From Cladobotryum mycophilum (lineage: Eukaryota; Ascomycota; Sordariomycetes; Hypocreales; Hypocreaceae): a stretch of 64,000 nt of DNA. Of the stretch, positions 46,001 to 57,168 are shown piece by piece. The notes below the pieces were generated by a model. It was not told the DNA's origin, did not search any database, and was given only the letters and a program-made list of their open reading frames with translations. The stretch lies in the NCBI GenBank assembly GCA_036429605.1, contig CM071589.1, forward strand, positions 1,798,001-1,862,000, read 5' to 3'. Positions within the stretch are counted from its first letter, which is position 1. The number at the start of each line of letters is the position of its first letter. A program made the translations under genes and the position numbers.

Positions 46001-49000
46001 GCGTCGATTCTTCTCTCCTCTCATTAGGATTAGGGAGGCCCCGAAAAAAGCCATACCAAGCCATGCCTGACCTAGGAAGCGGGCCGAGTAGGGAATGGGA
46101 GAAGCAAATTTGGGTACTCGTTGGATGAGATGGGATGGGATAGGATGAGCACATTTTTAGGGGTTGCGCCAAAAACCAACAATCTCATTCTCGCACTGGA
46201 GATGATTTGATTGAGTCCATTTTCCCTGCTCACCCACCTGTTCGTTCGGGACGGATCACATCCAACCGTTACGCGGGTGAGGGAGTGGTGGTCTCAGTTG
46301 TTGTCTTGAAGGGCCTTGTGCTCGTAGGCATACAATGGTTGTGATTCGACTTGCTTTACGAAGGGGGCCAGTATAAAACACGGCTACTAGGTATTTGTAC
46401 ATACTTGTACAAGTATATTACGGCATGGATGTGCTTCTGTGCGCAAAGCAAGCGGGTAACTGGATTGCGGATACTTGAACTCCCGTAGAAGCTGGCTTGG
46501 TAGCATTGAATGCTGTCATGGACTGAAAGAAGAAGAAAAGGAATTTTCTTTCTTCTCCTCCAGGGCTTCTTCTCCACTCCTTCGCCGGGGGGCTGGATCA
46601 AGTTGGTCCAAGTTGGCGCTCAACTCAGGCTCTTGCTCCACACTCTCCAGGGGCCTCCGGGGCATCCAAAGCTCTGGTAGTAGCGCAAAGGCCACTAAAC
46701 AGACCGGGGAGAGTAACACCACCTGGATTTATTTCTCAGAAGGGCAAGATGTCGTTGCTGATTCTTTGCACAATTCCCCTATTCAGAATGCATGTTTGCT
46801 TCCCCTATCTTGGAATTCTACGATGTGCATGAGATAACGTAGCATTCATTTGTTTATTCATTAATTTATGCATTGTACTACTACTACTTGAACTATTCTA
46901 ACCCACCCTGTAAAGAATGTTACTTTATTAATCGAGCATCTTTCTTCATCCATCCAACAAGTGTTTCATGGGCACATCAAGTTACCCTGTAATTCAAAAA
47001 AAAAAAAAAAAAAGCCCAGACTCGCCAGAAATCCCATTCGATGCTGCTGCTGCTACTGCGTTTAGAGAGAAGAGAGAAAACGGGCTGTCTACGTAGTACC
47101 TACTAGGTAGTACCTTGGTAGTAAAATGCTAGTACAAGCCTTGACAGGTCCGATTCGCACCAAGTTCCCTGCACTAATGCAACTTATTCTCTGCATTTTC
47201 TTTTTCAACCAAAAAAAGAGTCGCCCGCTTTCTTCATTCAGCTTAGCCCTTCATGGCCTAGTTTGGTAATCCGAGTGACCTTTTTTATCTCTAGCGAGTT
47301 GAGATGTGATAGTCAGGTTTAGCTAGAGCCTCTTTGCCACACAGCTCCTGCAATCTCTCCTCTTCAAACCCCACCTCCTCCTCCTTGAGATCAACTGTTT
47401 GCTAATACCTGTAAGAGCCATTCACAACACAACTCGGCTCTTTTCCATTCAATACCATCTGTGCGTACATACTACATATTACGCAGCACTATACCTACAA
47501 GTACGTGCTTGTACACTGATTTGACAAGTCATCTCAAGCTACGGCAAAACGATTCATGCAGACTCGGCGAGACTAAAAGCAACCATGGCATACCTACATG
47601 TAGGAGAGAGCTTCGAAGCCATCTCAAAGGCACTTGTGGCATCGAGACATGCATGAGTACCCACCAAGACCTCAAGGCTATTGGCTTTCCCTGTGACCCA
47701 GACCACAGGAGCGGGAAGAAGATCGCCGTAGTTATTACGAGTATGTAGCTATGCTATAGAATGCGACCTTGCTTACAACACAGAAACCACGCATGCTGCC
47801 TGCACCCAGCTGAGTTAAGATGCAGCTATGCATGTACGATTACATCTCGAGCCGCCCTCTGGTTTATTTTCAAGTCCGAGGACAGTTGCCACTGAAGCAG
47901 TTGAAAATGGGCGGCCTCGGTTGCCCCCTTCTAGCCACATACCATACATACTCATAGAGAGAGAGAGAGCATCATGATGCATCAAGAGTCGATGCTTATC
48001 AATACGACTGACGCAGATACACATACTTGTACAAAAAAAAAAAAAAAAAAACAGAAACAGATGGCCTCGACAACAGCCGGGAAGTTGTCCGCCACATTTC
48101 TTTCAAAAAGAGCGGCCCGTCCACGCCGTTTTCTTTTCCCCGTCTTTGTGTCCCACCTCCAACTCTTTGACTCGTCGGTTCCAAGTAGCTTGACCTTGAG
48201 TAGCATCAGCGCCAGCGTCGCATCCACACAAACTTGAACAAAGGAAAAAGAAAGGAAAAGGAAAGGAAAGAAATGACAGCAAAAAGAAAAGGTCAGGAAT
48301 CAGCTCGGGACTTTGTGAAGGTTTACGCGGGGCGGCGGCGCCATTCCTCCCTGAAAGAGCGGCCGCTTCTCCGCACAAACACAAATTGACAACTCTTTCA
48401 CGGGAAAGGTAGGACAGGGCCTTGTGCGCCGATTCACGTTGCTGCCGCGGAACATGAAGGCTTCCCCCTTCTCTTCCACGTGTTGTCCCACGTGTCTCAA
48501 CCTTGGATTTTGCTGAGTGGTGGCACTATTACATCCAATATCATCCTACCACTACTCGCTCCAGAGTTGTGAACAAGTATCCTGCTTTGGCCATATCGCA
48601 ACCTCCGTCCAACATATTAATTGTCACACAGGCGCTTATACCTAGTCAACCTTTCTCGGATTGTCATCCGATGACTTATTGCATCACTGCCAATGAATAG
48701 ATTGGACATTGTCTAACCAATGCCCGATACTATGTTGGTGTGAACCAAGGGTCGACAGCCACAAAATGACAGCCGCAGACGCCATCATGCTGAGAATTGC
48801 CTGTGCTTTCCTCCGAGCATGAACTTGTCTTGCTTGTCTCCCCCAGGGTTCGTCCTAAACCCTTGTGAGCGCCAAAGATAGTAGACCCAGAGGAGAAACG
48901 GTGCTGCTGCATGTTTGAAATAGATTGACTGCCCATGCGCCACACTATATACCGTCTGTATCACGGAACAGCTTCCGGTGCAGTCTGTCATACACATTGA

Positions 49001-49978
49001 CAAGTCTAACACATCAATCTCCTCGCAATAGTCTGCCAACATGCATACTATCCATGCTGATCTCTATTTAACAGAAGGCATGGTTCAAATAACCCTTGCC
49101 ATCTCAAAAATCTAGTTGTTTAGTCCTTTTTTTCTGTTTGCCACTTTGGCCCATGTCCCCCGGAGGACTGAGCTTGTTTCGGCGCAACTTGTTCCCGCTG
49201 TCAGATATCGCCTGAGCGGACACTCCCGAGATGATATTCAAGACAGTTCCTACTACGAGGAGAAATTGCCATGGAACGCTTTGATGTCTCGATCTCGCAA
49301 CGGGTAGATCATTGTTGGGTATCGAGGAGGGCATGCGACGGGAGCATGTTGCTAAGCTCGGATCACCGTCCCCGAGATAAGTGCAGCATAATTGGTGACT
49401 ACATACGTTTTGGCTGTGAAGCACCGAAATTTGGATATACAAGAGGAAAATAACCAACCAAGGGGGAAAGTATCATGATGTTTGATCATTCATTGAGCGG
49501 TAGTACAGAGAGATTAGGTCTATTGAATGGGCTTTTGTTCTGTACGTGGGCAATTTCGACCTCGTCCGAAAGGCCTATACCTACCCTATAATAGCAATGT
49601 GATCTAACAGTTTACTATTGTTGCATACTGCAGTGGATGGATAGAGTTTTTGAATACGGCAATGCTGTGGTGGTGTCTGATCAAGAAACAATTTTCTCGA
49701 GGCTGTAACGAATTACAGTTCTGGTTACAAGGTACTACGTGATGACTACGTCAATCATGTGATTCATCCAAAACTCATGCTGCATTGATTCACTCCTTCC
49801 CAACTCCTCTTGAACAGAGCGTTATCGGCGAGCTCAACCCAAGCTGCCTCATTACTCTGGCTTAAATCTTGTCACATCAAATTCAGTTACCTTCATACAT
49901 GCATATATACACACAATAAAGAAGAAAAAAGTCCTTTACCGGGTTGGAACCTCCATCGTTAGACAAGAAAACGGAGCC
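43056..49978. other. 6.9-kb gene-poor region
   Basis: The longest stretch without a recognised gene. It contains a T-rich run (about 44506-44529), A18-type runs (about 46998-47013 and 48033-48051), TTCATTCA repeats (45660-45682), GCAA repeats, and TACTTGTAC/TACTCCGTA words at 43580, 44725, 44748, 46402 and 48024. Frames such as 46516-46722 (-), 49104-49457 (-) and 45598-45975 (+) have no domain, no consistent codon pattern and no splice partners. I cannot exclude small lineage-specific genes or noncoding RNAs. Confidence 0.4.
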
Positions 49979-50779
49979 ATGCCATCGGCCTCTTCTCCCC
50001 TGGCCAATGTCGAGGCCCTCGCCTTTGACATCTTCGGCACGGTAGTAGACTGGCGCTCCTCCGTTACCGACGAACTCACCCTCCGCGGCTTCCGGAAGAG
50101 CTCGGCCGAGATCCCCCGGGACCTCAGGGAACGCCTGGACAGCATGACGGAAGGCGACTGGGCTCGCTTCGCCCAGGAGTGGCGCAGTTCATATCACTAC
50201 CTCTGCCACTCCTTTGACCCATCTAGGGATGCCTGGAAGACCATTGACCAGCACCATTGCGAGTCGTTGGTTGAGCTGCTGGGCAACTGGGACTTGGCCG
50301 GTCTCTTCTCGGACTCGGAAATCACCTCGCTGAGCTTGGTGTGGCATCGCCTAAACCCCTGGCCCGATTCGCCCCTCGGAATAGAGAAGCTCGGAGAGAC
50401 GTACGTCACCGCCACGCTCTCCAACGGCAACGGCAACCTCCTCCGCGACCTCAACGACTTTGGCGCCCTAGGTTTCCAAAAGCTTCTCTCCGCCGAGATG
50501 TTCGAGGCCTACAAGCCCAGCCCAATCGTGTACAACGGCGCCGTCAGAAGGCTCGGCCTCGAGCCGGGTAAGGTGGCAATGGTGGCTGCCCACCTGGGTG
50601 ATCTGCACGCGGCGCGGGAATGCGGACTGCGAACCATTTATGTTGAGCGGCCCGGCGAGGAGTCCTGGAGCAAGGATGACGACAAGTACAAGGAGGCGAG
50701 GGACTGGGTTGACTTGTGGGTTTCCGAGGAAGAAGACGGGCTCCTGACAGTGGTAAAGAAGTTATCGGAGCTCCAGTAG
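49979..50779 (+). CDS. HAD-superfamily type II haloacid dehalogenase
   Basis: A single intronless frame of 266 aa. Motif I LAFDIFGTVVDWR carries the nucleophile Asp-17. The downstream cap region includes YHYLCHSFDPSR and LNPWPDSPLGIEKL. Motif II is TLSNGNGNLL, the motif III lysine is in FEAYKPSP, and motif IV reads MVAAHLGDLHAARECGL with the closing TIYVERPGEE. This order and length fit fungal L-2-haloacid-dehalogenase-like enzymes, which hydrolyse halogen-carbon or other ester bonds through an aspartyl intermediate; physiological substrates in fungi are mostly unknown. The gene stands alone between long empty flanks, is GC-rich compared with them, and starts directly at the first ATG (context GCCATGCCATCG). 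Confidence 0.9.
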   Translation: MPSASSPLANVEALAFDIFGTVVDWRSSVTDELTLRGFRKSSAEIPRDLRERLDSMTEGDWARFAQEWRSSYHYLCHSFDPSRDAWKTIDQHHCESLVELLGNWDLAGLFSDSEITSLSLVWHRLNPWPDSPLGIEKLGETYVTATLSNGNGNLLRDLNDFGALGFQKLLSAEMFEAYKPSPIVYNGAVRRLGLEPGKVAMVAAHLGDLHAARECGLRTIYVERPGEESWSKDDDKYKEARDWVDLWVSEEEDGLLTVVKKLSELQ

Positions 50780-53700
50780 AGCCCTATCAGAGGAAGGGAT
50801 GGGGTTGAATGTCGCAATGTCTGCAGTATGGCTTTCAGGACTGACAAATAGCTATGCGTAATTTACGCCCAGGATCCCGCAATATACAAGATGCGGAATC
50901 CAACAACTACCGACACAATTGATCGGAATATCTCGGGATTTAAGAAATGTGATATATGAATTACGCCATGCTAGATGACTTGTAAGCCTTTGCTTGCTTT
51001 CCTCCGCCAGAGGCACTCGTTGTATTCGAGATCTCATTAGTACATGTCGTTTCCCTAGGATCGGATACGACAGTTGTCTAGGCCTTGAAGAAAGCACGTC
51101 GTGAGTATACTTCCATCTAGACACATTTGATGCAATTTGGGGGGTAAGAAATCGGAAGTGTGGCACATCTGCATCTGCGTACAAGTCATCCAAACAAAAA
51201 GACAATACTACGTCCGAAGACCTGGACCCTGGAAGGGAAAAAAGGCAAAAGTATAGAGAATCAAGGCAATAAAGAATTGCCACAGGCTGATGTGCTACTG
51301 TTCATCGGCATGTGCCTCTTTTGGAGACCAGGAGTGGCAATGGCTATAGTAAGACAGCATACAAGTACAATGCATAGAGACATGATCCTTGCCGCCTTTT
51401 GCTGCGTGCTGCAGTAACTGAAAAGATAGGTTCCTAATAATGCTCCGACACTAATGATATGTTGTCTCATAATCTCTTTCTCGCATAGGATTTTTTTGGA
51501 TTTGACCTTTGTTGTCCAAACGACACGAGTCCATGCCAAGGATAAGAAGGGGGGAAAGGTGCTTAGCAAGCGCAAGTTTGATATCGGCTCACCACATCTG
51601 GTGCGCATAAGCGGGAGGGCAAATATGTGATAATCATGAATAATACAGCAAGAAAGAGTCTGAGAAAATACGGGGTAGAAGCGTCCGTCATCGGCATTGT
51701 CTGGAGCAAAATGGCTTAGCAGCTACAGCTCGTAGCCCTGTGATGGCTACAAATATGGGTTTCCGATAGCTGATGCCCAGCAGTGACTGGTAACACAACT
51801 ACATAGCTCGTATTACACTGATGCGGAGAGACGTGGGTTTGTAGCTGCCTGGGGCCGCTTCAGCTGCATGTGACCGTTCGGTACACATGAGGAGGTTCTT
51901 GTGGGCGAATCCCGGTGTATTGAAGTTCGGAGACTCGGCCGGATTCGACGTGTCAGTGTTTGCCAAAGACCCATGAGGTGAACAGAGACACCATCAGCCA
52001 CCATATTGGGAATTTCGCTACCGGGTCTGAAATCTCTCCCGGAAGCGATATTGCTCGGTTATGTGCCTCAGCCGCAAGACCCGGGATGCAAATCCTAATG
52101 TTGGTAATTGACAGCCCGCGGGGTAGCGTCAGTTTGGCCAAGATTCAAGAGCATGATATCCATAATGCGAGGTGTAGAAACTAGACAAAAAAGCAGGTCA
52201 TATTGATAAGCACAGCTGTCGGCTATATTATCCTCTTTTGAATTGACTTGACTTCCCCAGCCATGGATTTTCCTAAGCGAAGGAGAACAGACCAGTATTC
52301 CATCGTGGCAAGGAAACTATATCCGTTGTGCTCAAAACAGAACGGCAAGTTGGGGCAATTTATGCGTGAGTTTTCCGGTATTCCTATAGATTTCTGATAT
52401 TCTTCGCATGTTGCTGAATTTTGCTCAAGGAATGCAACGAGGCAGTCGAGTCATGGGGCATGCGATTTTAAACCCAAGGACGAATTCTTGACACTTTTTC
52501 AAGGTCATTACACACGATCCATTCGCTGGTTTAATGTCCCGACTCCTTTGTAATGGCAAATTTGGCAGTCATTTGCTCACATGAGTCGTAAATGCAAACC
52601 ATTGAGCGTGGCCCCCTTGTCTTTGGTCTCGTCGCCACCATCAGCAATACCAAAACCGGCATATCCGTTATCTGTCAAAGAGGAAAAGTTGGGTCCTCAT
52701 CTGTACGGTCCATCTTTATTGAGGCAGTACCGTGCCTGGCTTGCCGCTGCGGGCCAGTTGTCCACAGGACTAGGCCAGACCTCCCATGCAAGAGGCCGAA
52801 GTAAGAAATGGATGCCATAGTTTTTAAGCCCGAAGGACACGGCGCGACGGTCTGCAAGGGCGGATGCAGATATGGCTGCAGAAAGACGGAGCATGCTATA
52901 GCTGGGGGTGACGGAGCGCGCAACTATTCCGCCGTTAAGAATCCTCAGGCAGGTTGTTGGACACATGGTCCATTAGTCAGTCCATTCTGAAAATTTTCAG
53001 CCATCGAGGTTCCAATTGGCGTTCCAATGGAATTGATTGATCGAAAATGACGGACTATCCATAAATGATGATGGTGTTGGTGGATGAATTGGAGTTGGAG
53101 GCAAAAGACTTTTTGCGATGCTCAAAGGTGAGGTTAGGTTAGGGTGCTAAGAATGTTGTCGTTGCGTTGCAGAGCCACGACTTGGCTTGCATGCTTCGGT
53201 CTTGGTAGGTGGGGTGAAAGGGCTGCAGTCAGTTGGTGCCTTGGCTCCGTAGGTACGTAAGTGACAGCAGCACAGAACCAGGCGGATAGGCAGATCAGCT
53301 TACTGGTTCCAACTTTACAGGTTGTCGTCTCAGTGGGGGACAGGCGGCCTGTCTGTTGAGATGATTCGTTCCCGGCGAAAGAGACTGGATGCGGTAGGAG
53401 TCTTTTGCATTGGCCACATCTGTATCCAAGGCATCTGCCCTATTCGTGGTGGAGGACGTACAAGTATCTGTATCCATCATCAACGTTTTCACGCATCATG
53501 CATATTCGGAGCGTTAGAGGGAAAAGCCAAGACCCAGATCCTAGTGCCGGTCATGTTATTGAAGGATACCCTAGTAAGCGCATTCCTTCAGCCATGAAGA
53601 GTTTTTTTCTTTCTTTCTTTCTTTCTTCCCTTCCCCCTCTCTCTGCATCCTCTTCTTGGGAGGTGAGGTAATTGTTGTGTGTAACTGCGAGTATCTATGT

Positions 53701-56343
53701 TGGCGGCCTCGCCGTTATCTTTCCAAAGGTTGGCCGAGATAGTAGGTAGTAGTGAAGAATCTGTTGTGAGGAAGCAGCTGTTGGAAGAGGGAGCCCCCGT
53801 GGAGGCGATCCAATGGGCTCTTCAGGGTTCTGCACTACGGCAGCCAACGCTGTAGATCGACAAGCCTTGGACGTACTCGAGCGTGGGCGTGGGACGGATG
53901 TTTTGTCGCACAAAATGTCGGTTCAACTAGGACAGGACAGGACAGGGCCAGCAGGGTAGGGTGCCTCTTCAGCAGCACACTTACCCTGTCAACTCCGCAA
54001 CCGCAGTGCCCATTTGTTGAATGGGAATTTGGGAGGCAAAGCCCTGTAGAGGTACGAGAGCCTCCAGGGCTGGGAGTCTATCGTGTTCAAGTCCATGGAT
54101 CCGTGAACAGGGAACTTGCTGCGATCAAAGCTTTCGGCTCGTTTTGCCAGCTGATCAATACCTCGGAAAATTCATCACATGATGGACATTCTGGACTCGA
54201 GAAGTTGCCATTATCGAGTCTCAACAAAATGACACATCCCTGCTGTTATGATTCGATATGGCTGATTGATAGATTACCTGTAGAGAGTTGCCTTTACCAT
54301 GTTGATTGACGTGTCCAGCTCTCCGCAATGGCGAGAGAAGTACTACAAGCAAGTACCAACCAAGGTACAGTACGGTACAGAATACCTGATGGCATGTGCA
54401 GATTGCAGGTGCAGGTGCGGTGCAGATGCAGACACAGCTGGGAGTCCCCATTTGCTGTTTATCCGCGCCCGTTAGCCAGACGGGCATTACTAGTCTATCC
54501 TTGCAGCAGTTGGTTTTTTTCTTTTCCAGTTAGTTGATATTTTTCTTTTTTTCTCACCAGGCTTGATTCTCATTGCTCACAATGCTCTCTGTTCATGGGG
54601 TACTAAGGTGCAGTACGTACATAAGTACCTTGGTAGCAAGGTACAAAAGTACAGGTAGGTATTTGCACATGCGTATTACTTGCACTTGTACAAGTAGGAC
54701 AGGAGCGATGCTGGGGAGGAGGGTGAGGGAAAGAAACGGAACCTAATGGAGATTAGCTGAAGTTACGGAGCACCACCACCTGCCCCTCCAGCTCGCCTTG
54801 CTGCTGCTGCTGGCACCTACCTCTTGGTACTATACCAGGTAGTAGAAGGCAAGTACCTACCAGTGCTGGACTTTAGTTGCCTGCCTGCTGCTGCTACTGC
54901 TGCTACTGCTGCTACTTGCCATTGATACGGTAGTCCAGCTTAGTACCTACTGTACTTCTGTAGCGGCGCACGACTTCAGCAGGGTCAGCAAGACGAAATG
55001 CAGATGGACAAGCATCTTCCTTTTACATCCACACATGGATGCATTTTCTTTCTTGGAACATCCCACGCCACCAACACAACAAGTATTATTAGCAACTGTT
55101 GGATGACCATTTATTCAATTCTTTCATATAGTTGACTTGTTTTATATCCATCTATATTTATCTATATTTATACATCACATTCCTCAATCCACTTCTCTCT
55201 TCTTCTTCTTTCCCCTTGCCATCCCCAATTGCCTGGTACCACTACGACTGGACCACTAACTTACCTGCTACGGCCACCACTACCACTACCACTACTGCTA
55301 CTGCTGCTGCTGCTTCTTTCCGCCTCTCCGCTTCCCGCCTGAACCAACAACCAGAGACACAACGGCATCCGCTTCAAAGACGCTTTGACCGCAGGGTTGT
55401 CGAAGCTATCCTCTCTGATCTCTTGTCTGAGGGAAACCCTGCTGGGGGTGCCACTTTCATCCGATACCTGATACAAGTACTTACTTGCCTGCCTGCCTTA
55501 CCAATCCAGCCTCCCGCCCAGGCCTAAAAAGAATAGGGGACCATTGGACGGAAAAGTGTCTCTGCAATCCATTCGCCAAGATCGAATCAATCAATCACCG
55601 CTTCACAAGCGTTTCTCACAAGCGGTGCCCCCTTTCCGTTGGCTGGCTTTCCCCCCACGCCTCCACCCTTTTGATTCTGGGTCTGGCTGTGCTGGCTCTG
55701 AAGTTGTTGCTGCTGCTGCTGCTGCTGCCGGCATCGTGCCCCTACCTACTACGCACTCCATCTTGGTTTCTCGCCATCTGCTACTTGGTTCTGGCCCTTT
55801 CTCCTATCAGCGTGCGCCTCCCAAGGACCAAGCATAGCAAGCTTGTAACGCTTGTACCCATCTGTCGCTGTCCCAAAGCCGGACCCGCCACATCCACAGT
55901 CTCCACCAAAAGTCCACCTCGACCCTCTTGTCTACGCCGCCCAAGACAAGCCAGGCCAGCTCTAGGACGCCTAAGCATCTTACCTTTGGCCGGTGCTAAA
56001 CTGCCACAAACATCCCTCCCCAAACTACTCCGATCAATTGCACCTGCTGCACTGTACTCCGTACCGCACCAACACCAGCACCAGCACCAGCACCAACACC
56101 GCACAGCACAACCGCAACACGGCACCTCCAGAGGCATTGCCCCAAATCCTCAGTGCTACACTTGCTTGATTCTATTCTCGCATTGTTGCCGTTGCTGCAT
56201 CTAATCCTGCCATCTACCTCTTTCTCTCTACTTTACCATTCTCTTCAACCATCGCATATCCGCCAACGGATAATTGATCGGCAACTGGCATCTGAATTTC
56301 TATACTCTATTTCAGTCATCCAACCTCGCAACTTGCCCCCATC
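50780..56343. other. 5.6-kb gene-poor region and long ras2 leader
   Basis: Up to about 55000 there are only short random-looking frames, a TTTC repeat (about 53605-53627), GCTGCT-type repeats (about 54797-54812, 54890-54915) and TACTTGTAC words (53458, 54688). From about 55130 the sequence becomes CT- and CA-rich, with ACTACC and CACCAG repeats (about 55272-55300, 56066-56100), as expected for a long 5' leader of ras2. A 239-codon frame at 55485-56204 is low complexity and I treat it as leader. Confidence 0.4.
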
Positions 56344-57168
56344 ATGGCGGGCAGAATGGTACTCTATAAACTGGTGGTCCTGGGTGACGGTGGTGTTGGG
56401 AAAACAGCCCTGACTATTCAGTTGTGTTTGCAACACTTTGTTGAGACTGTAAGTTTTGATATGTCTGGTCCCCGACGGGAGATCCCCTCCAAGGTCGAGA
56501 GATGAGGGGCAGAGCTCCATTTTCTCAGTACAAACGTTAGCTAATCCGTGCTGCAACAGTATGATCCGACAATTGAAGATTCCTACCGGAAGCAGGTTGT
56601 CATAGATGGACAGCCCTGCATGCTCGAGGTCCTCGATACGGCCGGTCAAGAAGAATACACAGCGCTGCGGGACCAATGGATTCGTGACGGTGAAGGCTTT
56701 GTGCTGGTGTACAGCATCGCTTCTCGTTCCTCCTTTTCCCGTATAAGGCGATTTCACCACCAGATTCAGCGGGTGAAGGAATCAGTCGCATCTTCACCCT
56801 CCTACCCTGGTTCGCCTCTATCGACCGCCAATCCACAGCTCCCCGTACCCATTATGCTTGTGGGAAATAAGAGCGATCGAGTTACAGAGCGCGAGGTGTC
56901 TACACAAGAGGGACATGCCTTGGCACGAGACCTTGGCTGTGAATTCGTTGAGGCTTCGGCAAAGAATTGCATCAACGTAGAAAAGGCCTTTTACGATGTC
57001 GTTCGAATCTTGCGCCGGCAGCGTCAGCAAGCATCGCGACCACCAGCAGGCTCAAACGGCAGAACCCGAACAGGCAATGGTGACGCTGGCGGTCGAGAAC
57101 GCGACAGTCATAGATACCGGCGTGGCAAGGATGGCGAGAAGGGCAAGTCCAAATGCATTGTATTATGA
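56344..57168 (+). CDS. ras2: Ras2-type small GTPase
   Basis: Exon 1 is 56344..56448 and exon 2 is 56560..57168. The 111-nt intron (GTAAGT, GCAACAG) is phase 0, giving 237 aa. The G1 loop is GDGGVGKTALTIQ (P-loop), the effector region YDPTIEDSYRKQ, G3 DTAGQEEYTALRDQWI, G4 NKSD and G5 EASAKN. The C terminus is a long basic, Arg-rich hypervariable tail ending in the CAAX box CIVL. The characteristic insertion SSPSYPGSPLSTANPQL between switch II and G4 marks the filamentous-fungal Ras2 group (Neurospora ras-2/smco), which controls polarity, cAMP and MAP-kinase signalling and virulence-related morphogenesis in several fungi. A Leu at the last position predicts geranylgeranylation more than farnesylation. 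A Kozak-like CATCATGGCG supports the start. Confidence 0.95.

Noticed and set aside
49104..49457. Minus-strand frame with a possible membrane helix
   Set aside because: No conserved sequence, ordinary codon use or homologous block recognised; length is within chance.
55485..56204. 239-codon plus-strand frame upstream of ras2
   Set aside because: Translates repeats (Leu, Pro, His-Gln) with no domain; better explained as 5' leader of ras2.
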